Below, in pieces: positions 12,201 through 27,200 of a DNA stretch of 64,000 nucleotides. Position 1 is the stretch's first letter. Each line of letters starts with the position of its first letter. The DNA lies in contig NC_092571.1 in assembly GCF_037975245.1 (NCBI RefSeq), positions 26,674,564 through 26,738,563 on the forward strand, written 5' to 3'. The notes below the pieces were generated by a model. That model was not told the origin of the DNA and did no database searches. It saw nothing but the letters and a program-made list of their open reading frames with translations. The translations under genes and the position numbers were made by a program. The stretch is from Apostichopus japonicus (Eukaryota > Echinodermata > Holothuroidea > Aspidochirotida > Stichopodidae).

Positions 12201-15200
12201 ATAGATATAATGGTTGTCTCCTGAATACTTACCTGGGTAAAGTCTGTAGGCGCTTGGAGAATTATCAACAATAAATATAGAAGAAAGATCGCTATTAACA
12301 GCTGATAAGTCTTTGGCATAATAACCAGAGTCAGGTTTACAATGCTGGAAAAGAAAACAAAGAAATCAAGCTCACTGAAAGTATTAAGCATTAACCAATT
12401 AGTGAAAATTCCTGAACTTACCGAGTTGGATGTTTACCAGTGAGGAGCTTACCTGTCTCCTCATAACCTCAGCACTCTCTTTCTAACTTATCTAGAGTGA
12501 ACTGGTAACCTTTTAACACTGTGGGCCCTCTATGGTTGGAAACCTGCGGCCAATGACCTCCCTTCTCATCCTCCTACCACCCAAAGTGTCTAGAACGTTC
12601 GTTTTGTGCTCGGATTTCTTTCCGATCCAAAAAATGCTACTTCCGTAGTTAATTGTGCAGTTTTATGGCACTCAGTCTCATTAAGATACAAAAGCAAATT
12701 TATATTGCCTATTGAAAGTAGAAATTCTGAAAAACAAAATTTCAAATTCTGTTTCTTCGACTCCTGTGAGATCAGATCAGATCAGATAATTATTTACAAA
12801 ATTGGCCTTTGCATTTTCTTTACATTCAGTACTCTAGGTACAGTACTTCAACTGTTTTCCAAATAATGTGAACAGAGAGTGTTTAGTACTTAATAAATTA
12901 ATTGCCATAATGACTAGAGCATTCATTTGATTTAAAGATGTCAGCTGGTTGCAGTCACTCAGGGACCATTGAGATTGTATGTTCTGTATACAGTAATCCA
13001 ATATCAAATGATACTGTACAAGTTTGTACAGCAACACTGTTTCAGATCACTTGACAATCCCTGATGACAGGTCAAAGAGCCCCAAAATTGCTAGAATATG
13101 TACTGTATGCCAAAATGACCATGACTTTTAAAAATCTTTCAATGTACTGTACAATTGTTTTTTACATAAAGACACAGCCCAAAGTGGTTTGGTATTGAAT
13201 TTACAGATATAATTCTCAAGGGTTTAAGGAAGCCAATGTCAGTTTTTTGATTTAATCCCTAAATTGTGGATGAATGCCGGCTTACATACATTCTTTTCCT
13301 GTTTCGATGAGTGTCCAGACTATACTGAGACTCACAACTAGCTGTCCATATGACAGAGCGGACCCAGCTTCTGTAGGCACCCACTCATTATAACCCCATC
13401 ACAGCCACGGTGAACACAATTGTTTCATTATAACCTTTGAAAGGACAGAGCCATGTCCCAGTTTGCAAACCAAAAATACTAAATCCATGCTAGACTGTAG
13501 TTTTAAATTGGGAACCTAATTGTCACGGAGAGGACACTTTAACCTCTTGACCATATCTTCAAATTGGGTAGGACAATCTTTGTCCATCACTGAATCTACC
13601 ATAACATATCAAGGAATGTCTTTGTCCAGTTTGTTTCCATTCAGTCCCACTAAAGCTTGCTTACAGTACACTAAAATACTTACTTGTCTGTAGTATCTTC
13701 TATTTAAAATCCCCCTTCCATTGTCTAACCTTTCTACCACGGGTGAACCATATATTTCCATGCTTGCTGTGAAGACAACTAAATCATACCACTGGCTTAC
13801 CTGAGGAAAGAGATAGAGAGACAGAAACAATGATTGACATTAATGCCTCCGATAATTAATGAGAAAATATTCATACGTCTTACAGGGTTCTGCCCAGGGT
13901 GGAATGAGTGCCGGCAGGACTATCTAAGCGGAGCGCCACCATCGGTTGGCGCGGAGCGTACAAGAAAATTTGGGGTTTTGGAAACCCCCCAGATGGCCGG
14001 AAACGGCCCTTCCCGAGTATTCTGAGCCACATGTAGACAGCTTTGAAATGAGATCTCATGTCTGGAATTTTTCATAATTCATGAAAAAAGTTAGGACAAA
14101 TATCTGGAGCACCAGAGTACAGACCAGCCGGTGGTGCCTATTAAATAAATGATTAACTCAATGCTAAATATTGTTTCCATGTTCTTGTAGAAAACGTAAA
14201 CTCCGTAAAATACAATTAGTTGTGATTTTGTAGTTACGTGAGATCCGTTATAACCGCCGAGGTGGTTAGGCTATTTGCTATACACTTAACTATGGTAGGA
14301 TATTATTTTTTCGGTATTTTTGGAAATGCTAGAAAATACTTTCTTTCCCCCCCCCCCGCTTAACACCAGATGTGGTCTTACGGTATATTCATAAATGGAT
14401 GCACTAGAGCTTTGTTTACATGACATTAGTTGCATTTAGTACGATATGCAAGTTTGGCGTGAATTTTTCGAAAGTGCTTTGCTCGATCTTTCGTAAAATT
14501 TGAAAGGTGTATCCTACCACCTTTCCGTACACAATTGGTACACAATTGATTTTCAGTTTTTTTTCTCTATACGGTCAAGTGAATAAGTTGTACATTGAGT
14601 ATAAACTCATGGCGAATGCAAAAAACGATGTGGGGATTTCCAGCAGACAAATGTTTTCTTTGCGGGATTACTGAGTCAGTTGAAGGGAATCCCGCACCTT
14701 AGTGGGAACACTGAACTGAAGTCAAATTCACACGAAAGAAAACGTTTACTAACCAACATACAATACAAATATAAAAGAACGTGGAATGGCAATATTGTTC
14801 AAAACATTTCCCGCGAGGCTGATTTATTACAGCAACCTTCCCGCGCTGGGCCGTGGGTGTCCGTGTGACACGTATACCCTGAAGCTTGCGAAATAGCCAT
14901 TGTAAGTGGGTTGGGGACACATCATTACTCGTTGGTATTGTGACTAAAATTGAGAGCACGCTCTCTGAACATTTTCCTTTTGCTTCTGAAACTTTTCTTG
15001 TGAAATTTTACTTTTTTTTTTAATAGATGTACTTATTTGTCCTTTGTGTTTTTTTTTGTTTTTCGTCCCGTTTTTTTTTCTATTTTTTTTTTTTTTTTTG
15101 TCCGATTTTTTTTTTCGCCAGCCGGGCTAGATTTCCCGCGTGCATCGCGGATTTCCCGCGAACCTGGTTAGGACGGTTCGCAAGGTTTTCCAGCCCTTGT

Positions 15201-18200
15201 CACTCGTGCCTTATGCAATATGATGTAAATTCACCCGCTACGAAGGTTAACGGCCGTATGCGTACTAGCTAGCTGGATAGTGCCTGTGTCTCGCGCGATA
15301 AAAAATATATGTAAATGAAACTATCAAAAGTACGATCGGGAGTTGGAAACGGAAAACAGTCATTGGTCTGGAATGCGGAACTCTGGTAATTTTTACTAAG
15401 TATGACACTGTGATGTGTTGGATATTTTGAACAGTTATGAACTGGATTTTCCCTAGTCTCAAACAGATTGTTTCTGTACGTTCGACCCTCCGGCTATGGA
15501 GCTGTTTTTTGGAGTTCCTATCGAAAATAAGTGCCGGTCGGAAAAGTCACTCAGGCAGATTGTGGCGGTCGGTAATTCAGCGTGCTGGTCGGGCCCGACC
15601 GGCGCCGACCGGCAGCGGCAGAACCCTGGTCTTAAAACTTTAACACACAGCACCACGGCAGAATACATACATGTACAATGTGCACATACTTGATGAAGTG
15701 CATGGACGTGATAACGCTGGCATCTCCGGAGGATGTGCCCGGCAGTTCTGAATGCCGCCCAGCACAAGTTACAGTATCTTTCAAAACATTTTCTTCCAGG
15801 CACTTTTTTTATGCTTAATTTAACAAATTTTACCATTACCAAATATGGGTGAATACTTGGCACAGACGTTAGCATCAGAATAGGAAAACAATAGCACCAT
15901 TTGCAGTCTTAGCATTATTTCATTAGTAAACATTTTCCAAAGGTGAAGGGGCACCCCACCTGAGACCCCTCCACCAAGACTTGGATCACACTTTCACACA
16001 AATCTGCCTGGTACTCAAATATTGATGAGTACATGTATCCCTGCAGTCGCCAAACATGGTCCAGTACAGTACAACTACTTGTAAAATGGAAAATGTATAG
16101 CACATTTACTGTACATACAAATATTAATGTCAAAATACAATTTTTTTTTTTACTGCAGGCTAACATCCTCTACTATGTATACTGCATTGTACACTCACAC
16201 CCGATCAAAATTTTGCTTGTTTTCGGAATGCATCTTACTGTACTTCCTAAACATTTGCAAAACAGGACGTACTTTCTCAAGTATGTACAGTGTGTCATAC
16301 AATACATGTATGTGTATTCAGCAATTTACGGTAAAATTTGATTTCCTTGAAGGTAAAATGTGTTTCACATTCAATGAAGTAGTATGTACAGCATGAGTCT
16401 ACTATACAATTTGTGAAAAGCTACAGATTAGAGCGTGAACCCCCTTAGGCCAAGACTGTTTGCCTACCGTACAGTACTGTAGGTAGACTGCTAGGGAAAC
16501 GTGTTAAAACCAGTGCTACGAGAGTCAAAATATGCTGTGAACGTGTAATGAAGAGATCACCATACAGTACAGTACAGTACAGTACAGTACAGTTTCTTTA
16601 GTATTTTGGCTAATTCTTTAGCTAGTTCGTGTGTCTAGCTTACTTTCGCTTTAATACTGTACAATTATATCCCAATCTTAGTTCTGTGATTACTGTATTC
16701 ATGAATTGTTTTGGAATTTATGTAAATATGAAGACAATATAGTAAACCAGATCTATATTTAACAAAGTTCTGGGTATTTAGTGACTCATTGCATGAAGCC
16801 AATCTTGACATCTATACTAATGTACAGTGTACTCCATCTATGCTGATTTATGAAAAATATACAGTTGAACTTTAACTAGAGTAAGCCCTTCCCCCCCACC
16901 CACCCAAAAAAAAAAAAAAAAATTGTAGGGAACAATTAAATAACACCATTTGATTCTAAGAAAATTGCTCCCAAGGCTATCATTTAACAAATCAAAAACA
17001 TTTAAAAAAATATATTTCCTTCAATTTTGAAATGCAAATCTTGACTATTAGAACACTGTGATCAAGCTTGAGACCTTAGCCTTGAACACCTTGAAGGCCT
17101 ACTGTACACTGCACATGTATACTGTAGAGCTCAATCTCCAAACTGTATAGTTAATCTTTGTCTGTCTGGTTCACAACCAAAGCATCTCTCTGGCACTCAA
17201 GAAAAAAAATTACTTGAAAAACCCTACCATGACTGCACATTGAAAGAGATTTTATAGCCACAAAATTTGTCAGTGTTTATTACTATTTTCTACAAATTAT
17301 TTTCTGTGCTCAACTAAACCTTACTTGATGAAAACATTAACGACATTAGTTGACCCTTTGAGTAAACATCTCTGCATAGCAAAAACATCCAGGGCAGCTG
17401 TAGAACTGTAAGTAACTTTTTTTACATTTCCGGAAATGTACACACTTGATCTCTTAAGTCCAAATGGCAAAACAATGATAAAAGACAAGGTTGTTGTTCT
17501 GCTTGAGGATGTACAGTATGCTACAGTCTGCCCTTCAAGTGAGCACTACAGTATCATTGACTGGATCCTTCAAATTTCAACAATAATGTGTAGTATGTGT
17601 TGTTTATATTGCAAAGTGTTGGTACAATAGATACTGAAATAGGCTGGTAGAATTGCTTGCAAATGCAATGCAAATTTAATCAATAATAGACAAGGGAATA
17701 CATGTTGGCCAAAATGGAAGAAACCTCAGAAAAAGAGAACCAAAGAACTCCTTTGCTTGGATTGTAACCTTTCTTTGACTCTTCAGGAACTGTAACTGAA
17801 CTATTCTACTTGTTTATACTCAAAACTATTTATAGAAGGTTAAATAAGTCACAATACCACATATTGCAATGGAACCTAGGCACATCATGTACCTACTACT
17901 GTAGTTGATATACGTTCATAATGCACACACAGATTGTACAGTACATGTATACAAACATGTACAGTATGTATCACAACCATATTGCACAGCTTCCAATACA
18001 ATACTGTACAGTAGAACTTAATTCCAAATAGACTGAAAACCGTTAATGGTAATAAGAAGTAATATGAATATCAAGAAAAAATTTTTCATTGCTTTTTTGG
18101 ATGATTAAATTGTTTTTTAATTTGAAAGAACTTTGTTAAAAACAACTTCATGAAAGTGTCAAGTCTTATACCCCCAAAATAAAGAAAATAGTAAAAACTT

Positions 18201-21200
18201 TTGACAATTTTTGATAGTTTGCTTTGTGCATGTGATTAATTTACTAAGAGTCCTTGAGGTGTCTGGGTTACAGAATGTTAGTGCAGAGGTCATGTTAAAG
18301 CTGGAAATATGTCTTACTTTGATGAGCTGCATAATATACAACATTTTCGGTGAGAAATACTGTACTTTGTACTGTAAAGTTTAGTAAATTTGCAGGAAAA
18401 TTGGGAAAGAATTACATGGGAACATCTGATTCAAATATTTTATGTCGACTATCTAAATTCTAATTTTCTCCAATCCTTATTTGATGTCGACTACTTAAAT
18501 TCTAATTTCCTCCAATCCTGTATCCTTGCTTCATTTGCAGTTTCAGTTAACTAACTTAACTGTATATATTGTGGTAATACCACTGTTTAACATTTGATAA
18601 TTTTACTGGAAAGAACCACACTCCGTCCCGAACCACTGTACTACAGTATGAGCACAGTACTACAGTAGTACAACTCAATGTATGCAGATCTTAGCTAAAT
18701 AATATGATACTATGTACAACACATGTATAGTAGTCACCTACAATACTGTACTCAAATAAACATTAATACAGACCTTAGCTTAAACAGAAAGCAGAACTTA
18801 AATGCAAATTGACTCATTGCCAAAATTGTTCCATAAAAGGCATACTGTATAACACTGTACAAAAGATTTCTGTTTTTGATCATTGTTGAATGATACAGTA
18901 AATGGTGATATTCTCATATCCATTGATGTGTAGCCTACCAGCGTACAGTAATAATATTGTAAAAGTCAAGAATAGAGTTCATTCATATTGTGCTTGAAAT
19001 CAGAGCTCTTGTAAACAAGGGTTACAGACTTTGACCTCTACTAAAGACAGTATGTACTGTAATGTAGGTTACTTGTTCTCAAGTATGTACACACTACAAG
19101 TGTAGTTAATTTACATTACATTTTATATCATGTATCAAATTCATACAAGGCTTACTTCGGGAGCTGTTTTTACAAGGTTTTCAGACCTTTACCTAGAGAT
19201 AAAGTATTTCAGCTCCCTAAACATGACAATTTTGAATTTCCCAGACCTGTCTTACAATTTGAAATAATATTAATAATAATACAGTGGATTTATATAGCAC
19301 CAAGTCAGACACACGAAGAAGCTACTCTGGGCGCTTTAAAACAAAACAAGTCCATCGCTATCAATTGGACATGTAAAGGAATGCGTTTTATCAAGTTTAA
19401 TACAAACAATTCCAACTAGACAGTCTCTGTTGGTCTTTGACCTCCAACAGAAAACAGTAAAGGTGTTTATTCACTTTACTAAACTGGATGTACTACGTAT
19501 GAAGTTCATTGGATCTTTACCTATCTACAGGATTTTGAGATAATCACTTTATAATGCTGGGGTATGATCTGCCTAGACAGTACATGTAGATTATGAGATC
19601 TATGTACAATATACATGACATTACAGGCAATCTTTGTCTACTATACAGACATACTGTAATGTAATGTATATTGTAATCTTTTAAATAGTCTTTCACCTAG
19701 ACTACTGTAGTCTGTGACACCGTAACTTAAAATCATACAACTTACATAATTTAATTACTTTTACAAGCAGCCCTGAAAGAGAAGAGTAAATATTGAATTT
19801 TAATCTTGGAGATCTGGTAAATAACAGTTACAGTATAGCAACAGATAAACGTACAAAGTTCAAAACCTATGTACGCATAACAAGACCTACTGTACTGTAC
19901 TGTACAAAAGGACATCACAAATTATGTGTGTTAATTAAAAAAACTGGCTTGGTGGTTTAATAATTAATAAAGATTGGAAATACACAATTTAATTACTTAC
20001 TCTTCTGTCTGTTCTCAGATACAGTCTCCCAAAACAAAAAGTTTTTAGAGCAGCTTTATAAGTTGATTTTGAGAAAACACTTTGCAATGATTTTGATGGT
20101 AAATCAGGTACGAAAAGAAAAGTGAATGATTTAGCGAAATATACAAGATTTAGTTTCAGTGGGACATTTAATTTTGCATATAAGTGAATTTGTTTTTTGA
20201 GCTTCCAATTCAAGCTATGCATTTGATAAAAACATATCTGAAATGAACAATTGGTCATGAATGCATTTCAGAGGACATTGAGTCATTGCTTTTTTATCAC
20301 CAAGTTTTGACATATGAACTAAGTGAGCTCTTTTAGTATTCATGCTTGGTCTTTCATAACAGCCTTTGTCAGAGAGTTGCAACCTGTTATTATATTTGTT
20401 GTTGTTTTAGTTTTATGTAATTACAACCTAGAACTGAATTTTCAGGCTGTATTGCTACCAAAAAACAAAACAAAAATCCAAGTTACTTTAATAGCTATGC
20501 AGATATTAAAAACAGCAATATCCCAAAGCACACGTGACTCTGATTGACACGTTGGGAGGAAATTTAATAACATTTTTGAAAATGGTAGAAATGCCATTAA
20601 TTTGTTGGTCAGTATGACTTTATGCAAATTTCACAACTCCCTTTGGTTCCACACTACCAACCTCAGGTGGCCGGACTGCAGACTTATTATAAAATGCCTT
20701 CAATGTGCCGGACATACAGGTGTTGTAACAAAGCTACAAATGACTTTAAAACATCACTGGCCATCATCCTAAATTCACTAGACTGGTCAACAGTATATCG
20801 TTTTGGTTCACTCTTTCCGGTCAAACATCGGTTTACTAACAGATCAAAAGTATTGACTTCTTCGAAGTAAAGGGAAAACTTTTAGCGGCTCTTCGGTCGC
20901 ATCAGACGACCAACTTTCTGTCGGGGCGACCCACAATCACCTTTGGAGGTCGTCCAGGGGGAGGACTAGTTGTTTAAAACAAGTTCAAATTGCATTGTCA
21001 ATGAATACCCCTATTTTAAAGCACTGGTTAAAAATACATTGCCAACAAACCCTACATATCACTCCTACAGCATTGTGTACATATTGGTCATGGTTATTTT
21101 ACTATATTTTTTGGGCCATACAAATTGCTGGTACGACAACCAAACAGTAAACCCTCCCTGATTGTCCAAGGGACAACCATATACCAATAACTAAAAATCT

Positions 21201-24200
21201 TATAGAACAGGATATTAACATACTGTAAATGTATGATACTTGTCAATAATGTCATCACACTGTAACGACCTAGAATACTGTTTTGGAAACAGGGTCCAGG
21301 AAAAGACCTGTACTGTAAATTGCAAGTCATTTGAATAGTCCGGGACAATGTAAATCTTTGATTATCACCGCCACGTTCCTAAGTACTGCTACAAATTTCT
21401 GGGGTAATATTTCAATTTGAGCGATATCATCACAGATTGTAACTTACAAATAAATTTAGCAGTCAATACTCTGGTTGTAGTGTCATTGTGTATTTTGGAG
21501 GGTACTCTGAACTATTGCACAGTACATATACTGTATACTGTATTTGCAATTTTTTTTACAATGAAAGTGAATCGACACATTTATAAACTCTTAAAACAAG
21601 TAGCAAAAAAAATTTAAAAAATACTTACAACATTCAAAAAGAAATCAACGTGAGGTCTTTTGTAAACATAAAACCTTTCAGGAAGACCATCTATAGTAAT
21701 CTGCAAAAAGAGAAAATATTAAGAAATATTTTAATTAAAGTTTTGTACTGCCAAAAAAAAGGGAGTTCAACACAGTCATTTTAAGTATCTTATAAACTAC
21801 AGTAATACAACTAAATAAATCCCACTACACACTTTGTTTTCTGCCAGTGCATGATCTAAACTACTGTATGGTTGTTGAGAAGTGGGCCAAGTGGGGGGGG
21901 GGGAGTGGAGGGCCAATGGGCGCAGCTACTGTACTATTCTGTTAATCGTACTGTATCCTTCTCCAACAAAGAAAATGATTTCCAACAGATTGAAATTTAT
22001 GCAAATGTAGTCACACTTTTATACATGCTTGCATCACGGTCTCCTGTAATTTGGAAGTTTACTATGCCCTCCAGCTCCCTGCCACTACTCCCCTCCAACA
22101 CTCCCCTCCACCACTCCCCTCCACCACTCCCTGGAGTTCAAATTTTCATCGTCTGTTCTTGCAAGTAGTACACAAATATGACTGTGCAAGCAAATGTAAT
22201 GTTGTAAACCTCTGGTAACTGTTAGAAGACTGAACTAGAGAAGACATTATGCAAAGAAACAAATGTTTGTCTAGCAGGCACTCAAATAATTGACCACTGG
22301 ATGATAAATCCTGGACTTGTAAATTTACTGAACTGATGACAAATATTGTGATACAATCTGAACCAACACGGAGTACTGTACGTCAGTTGGGTCTGTTCTT
22401 TCTGACAGTACTGCCGACTTTGGCCATTCTCTGTTTACCTTTCAACTGCATCGAATTTCAAACTATGCTTTCAATAACGGTTCATCAGAGACTATTTAAA
22501 GAACAATCTATATGCAAGAGGTTAATAGTGAGGGGAAAGAAGAAATTGAGTGGGTGTTGAACGCCTTCAGTTTTCTGCTACAAGTTCTACAGTACCAATC
22601 ATTTACATCAACAGTCTGTCTGAACATAAAACAGTTTTATAGCAGCTTGTCAGAACTACACATTGTAAAGCCTAGGGCAGTAGACATTCAAACCCAGGTC
22701 TCATTTCCTGCATCATATATCTACATTTAGTGAATACCTTTACTGTACATGTATACTGTATAACACAACCAAGGTTTCACTTTGGCGAGGTTGACTTCCA
22801 GAAAGATGTCTGTAACAGATTAAGGGGCCTACTTAAAGGACTAACGGAAGATCATTGAAACTCAACTATCAAAATACACAATAGGATCAAACTGATCCAT
22901 TTACTGAATGATTTAATTCCCCAAAAACAACAAAGATAAATCTTCTCTCTTCGGAGATAAAAGTGTTCACGGTTCTTGATATAATTGAACGTGACAAAGA
23001 CTTGTGCAAGCCCTATTTATGACATCCTACAGAGCAGTGCTATGTAGAGAGTACACTGCTTGAGATCTGTATCTCATGTTTTTCATTGTTTTCAGTTTGT
23101 GATGTATATACTGTATGGTAGTAGGTAATGTTGAACAGATGATGCTAAAAGTTGTACATTGTGTACATTACTTACCACTGTCTTTGTTTCACTAAAGGCA
23201 CTACATTAATTACTGACTTCACCATTAAAATATTAGCAGAAAAACAGAGGTACAAAATTAACCTTACAAAACATGGAAACCTTGGCTCTCTTAAAAATTA
23301 AGGAGACAAAATTTTTGTTTCAACATTTGGATGGATGTTTTTCAATCGCAAAAATCTTTAGAACACAAGATGATGATGGTGGATGGGATTGCTTCTCCTT
23401 TAAATAGTGAAATTAAAATTGACCACAACTGCACCCAGACAATGGCTACATGAACATACAGACACACAGTAACAGACACACAAATTGATACAATGTGCTG
23501 TATCTTGACTCTTGAGTGCTAAACGTTGATCCAGTAAATAAACAAAACTTAAAGTTAGTAATGTTGATGGTTATATGTCACATGAATGCTAAATTGTAAA
23601 CAGAGGGTCTCAACAATGGCACCAATGGTTAATGGAACCAATGGTTGAGTGGGTGAGTGGGGGGAGGTAAGTAGATATGGGTGTTTGAGTGGGAGGTGTA
23701 GGGGGGGGAACTGGGGTGGATGAGTGGCATCTTTACAGCTGGGTTCTGTTTTCATTCATCCCTACCAGTAAACAACCTGTTTGCTAAATGGAACTGTGTG
23801 GTAAGTACTGCACCTAACCCACTTTACTTTTACTGCTGTAGTGGCTGGAGTTTATATAGTACACAATTCACGCTACTTACAGTACTTTATAATTGTTATC
23901 CGAGATCTTTCTACCTTAAAACAGCGTCACATCCTGATACAGAAACAGATCTGGCTAATGAAGCAGGAAATAGCTCATGCAATATTTATTATAAGTACTG
24001 TAACATGAATGGTCATTACACTCCTCCATAGTAAGTTGCACACATTGCCTTCATGTCATGAATATTCATGTACTCTATGTCCAGGTTTTAAAAGAACTGA
24101 CCCATGATATAAACTAATAAGTCTGTAGGTTGCTGATAGAATTGATAGACACACCTATACATTACTGTGTACAATGTTCACGTACAGTGATATATACTGT

Positions 24201-27200
24201 AGACAACACAATAAATGGTTACCAGTTACCTACAGTAGTCAGCACATCTTTCTGTACAACATTTCCATGAGCCTTTGCCTGCTCTATCCAATGTACCATA
24301 CATTCACAACTTCAAGCAACCTTAAAGCCCAGTCACATCTCACCGGATTGCAATAACGGAGAGGGAACGAAGACAAAAAATGGCACTCCGTTGATGTACG
24401 TTAGTATCCGTTTAGTATGCGGTTCTCCTCCGTCCATCTACATTTCATTACCGGAAGGGTCCGGTTTGTCCGGTGTCGATTTTGAACATGCATAAAACTT
24501 GGAACGGACATCCACCGAAAAATGTCTCCGTTATTTATTCGTTACTAATCCGTTACGCTTCCGTTTTATCAGTTTCTCATGCGTTTTGTTCGTTCTGTAT
24601 GTGTTTGGCATACTGTATTTCTCCGTTCGTCTCTGGTTATTGCTATTGCTCACCGGATCATTAACGGACAAAGAACGGATGGAACGTAGAAGTGCAGTAC
24701 ATATACCGTATATTCGACGGACGCTAACGTAGAAATAACGGAAGTGCAAAGGAATAGAACTGACAATGAACAGATAGGTAACGGACGTTACACGGAAGAA
24801 ACGGAAGAACTCAGGCCAGGAAAGTATAACAGACGGACATAGAACGGAGATGCAGCGTCACCTCCACCTTGTCCACTCCAAGCGTCCCACGCCTCATTCT
24901 GCTCCTATAACCTCTACCGTCAACACATACATCATGGACCCTTCAGAAAGATTCAAGCTTTAGACCACAGTGTCAGCTTTACAAGCACAGATGCTTATCA
25001 TTGAAGCCAACATCAAGACCAATGAACAAGTCAAGAAGAGAAGGAAAAGACGTGCTCGGCTGAAATGCTGGTCTAGGGCCTTGCTAGGTTCACAGAGAAG
25101 ACGGCAGTGTGGTCTTTATGACCAACTAGTGCAGGAGCTGCGAATGGAAGACCAAAATCTCTCATCAACTTCATGAGGATACCCCCTGATTTCAAGGCAC
25201 TCCGGAAGCCCAGGTTTTAGGCCGTTTCTTCTCCGTTGCTAGTCCGGTATGTCCGTTACTTTTCCGGTACTCCTACGTTTTGTATGTTCTTTATCTGTTA
25301 ATTTTCCGTTGTAAATTCGTTACTATCCGTTGGTGTTCGTTAGTTCGTTCGTTGTTGCTCCATTGTTCATCCGTTGTTCGTCCGTTGCTGTCCGTCCCTT
25401 GTACGTTTGTAATTCATTTTCGCCGTTGAACGTCCGGTACGCTGCAACCCCCAGATGCATGCGCGACAACTTTTGCCAACGGAAATAACCGGATGACTGT
25501 TTTTCGCGCGTACTCTTGTCCGTTCTTTCAATCCGGTGAGATGTGACTGGGCCTTTAAGTACAGTACTTTACCCTACATACTGTGCACTATAAAATAATT
25601 GCAACATTTTACTGAGCGACACGTCCTACATGTTATACTCCAGTACACCTATACACCTTTATGATATTCTCTAAATGGAAACATTAAATATCTTACATAC
25701 AGGGTACATACCTTAAGTACAAAATCAGGTGGAGTGCTGGGTCTATTTGGTCTCATTTTACCCACATGTTGCGAATGTACTAAAGTTTCATCTAAGTCCA
25801 GTATCATTGTTTTCCTTTTAACAAGCTCTGTGGAAGTAGGAAAGAACAAAATGATATTTTTTCCCCCATCAGTGGTGCTAGGTAATCTCAGTGCTGTGGT
25901 GTTCTAAACCATGCACAACAAGTGCCTGTTTTTAGCACAGACTATACACTTTCTAAAATGATATTTTTTTTAAACTACAGCAAGCTCAGATTTCACAAAT
26001 AATAAAATTGGCCTGCATGATTTACATACAGGGATATACTGTAGAAAAAAAAATTGTAAATATTTGCTTTTACAGTAATCCATTATAAATACCAGGCAAT
26101 TGGCTTCACGCCAGGTTTATATTGCAAATTAATTTAATATTCCATGTGATCAAGTTTCCATGTCAGCCACATTTCTGCTTCGTTGAACAAGTCTGTTCAT
26201 TCAAGCATCCAATGCAAGATCAATACTGACGTTGACAATTTTGACTTACAGCCTCCAATTAAGCATGCATACTGTATCGTTAATTATTTGTGAGTGAAAT
26301 TGTGACATTAATTACTATAAACCTCGGAATCATATATAACAGCAACCAAAGTGTTGGTTAAAAAAAAGAGAAAAAGGTAAATTTATGAAAAGGCAATCCC
26401 ACATTGAGGTCTGGAAACCAGTGAAACCACTTTGAGAATTGTCTAAAGTACAGAATGAAAGACATGATACTGTACCAAACTTATAACATTTATAACTAAA
26501 GTTGTATGTTAAGTGCATATATACTATGTGAACAGTGAGTAGCATCCAGTGTGGTGTGTTTGGCTGTCATTAAGTGCTGTACAGTATGTCATATATACTG
26601 TAGAAAACCGTGTTAGATGACCAGTGAGGTATTTGTTCAACTTTAAGAGCACTGCTATAATTTAAATGACATGGATACAATATTAACCAAGGCTGACCTT
26701 TGACCTAAATTCCCTCATGTGGTAATGTTCACTTTCATATCAGTTCTGATATAAGTCTGACAGTCAGTTCTAGGTCAAATGTTGACAAAAATACTGCATC
26801 CATACACACAGATCATTGATCATATTTGGTTTAAAGCTGTGGTGATTCAAACTTCACTAATTAATAATTATTTCAGTACTGCTCAACAAAATTACTTCTA
26901 AATCAAGCATAAAAATCAGGATTTCCATTCATACTTACGAAGTTTGTGCCTAGAGATGGGGCATAAAGGAGATATGTCATATTTAACTGTCTGGTATTGA
27001 ATAATCTGTAAAGAGAATGAAAGACACCAATGTTATTAATTGTCAGCTAAATATATCATGTAACAATAACATGCATTCATTTTCTTTGATAACATACAGT
27101 ATATAAAGCCATATCAAATTAAGCTATTTGAGGCCAAGTACTGTACTGTAGCTTGGCATCATATGAAGAGTGCCAGCAGGGCAGTGTACCTACAGTATGC

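Larger units (their letters stand above)
13801..21628. other. CTDNEP1 intron 4 (about 7.8 kb)
   Basis: Large intron without a convincing exon. It contains a dispersed-repeat copy at 13886-14035, a GC-richer patch at 14.6-15.7 kb with several TTTCCCGCG-like sites, poly-T tracts near 15.0-15.1 kb, a GTACA minisatellite at 16564, a 42-bp duplication at 18442 and a SINE-like tail at 19264. TACAGTA-type heptamers are dense throughout. Confidence 0.6.

Noticed and set aside
14240-14310. tRNA-like stretch CCGAGGTGGTTAGGC
   Set aside because: An A-box-like piece only; no B box, acceptor stem or complete cloverleaf could be drawn. May be an old SINE scrap.
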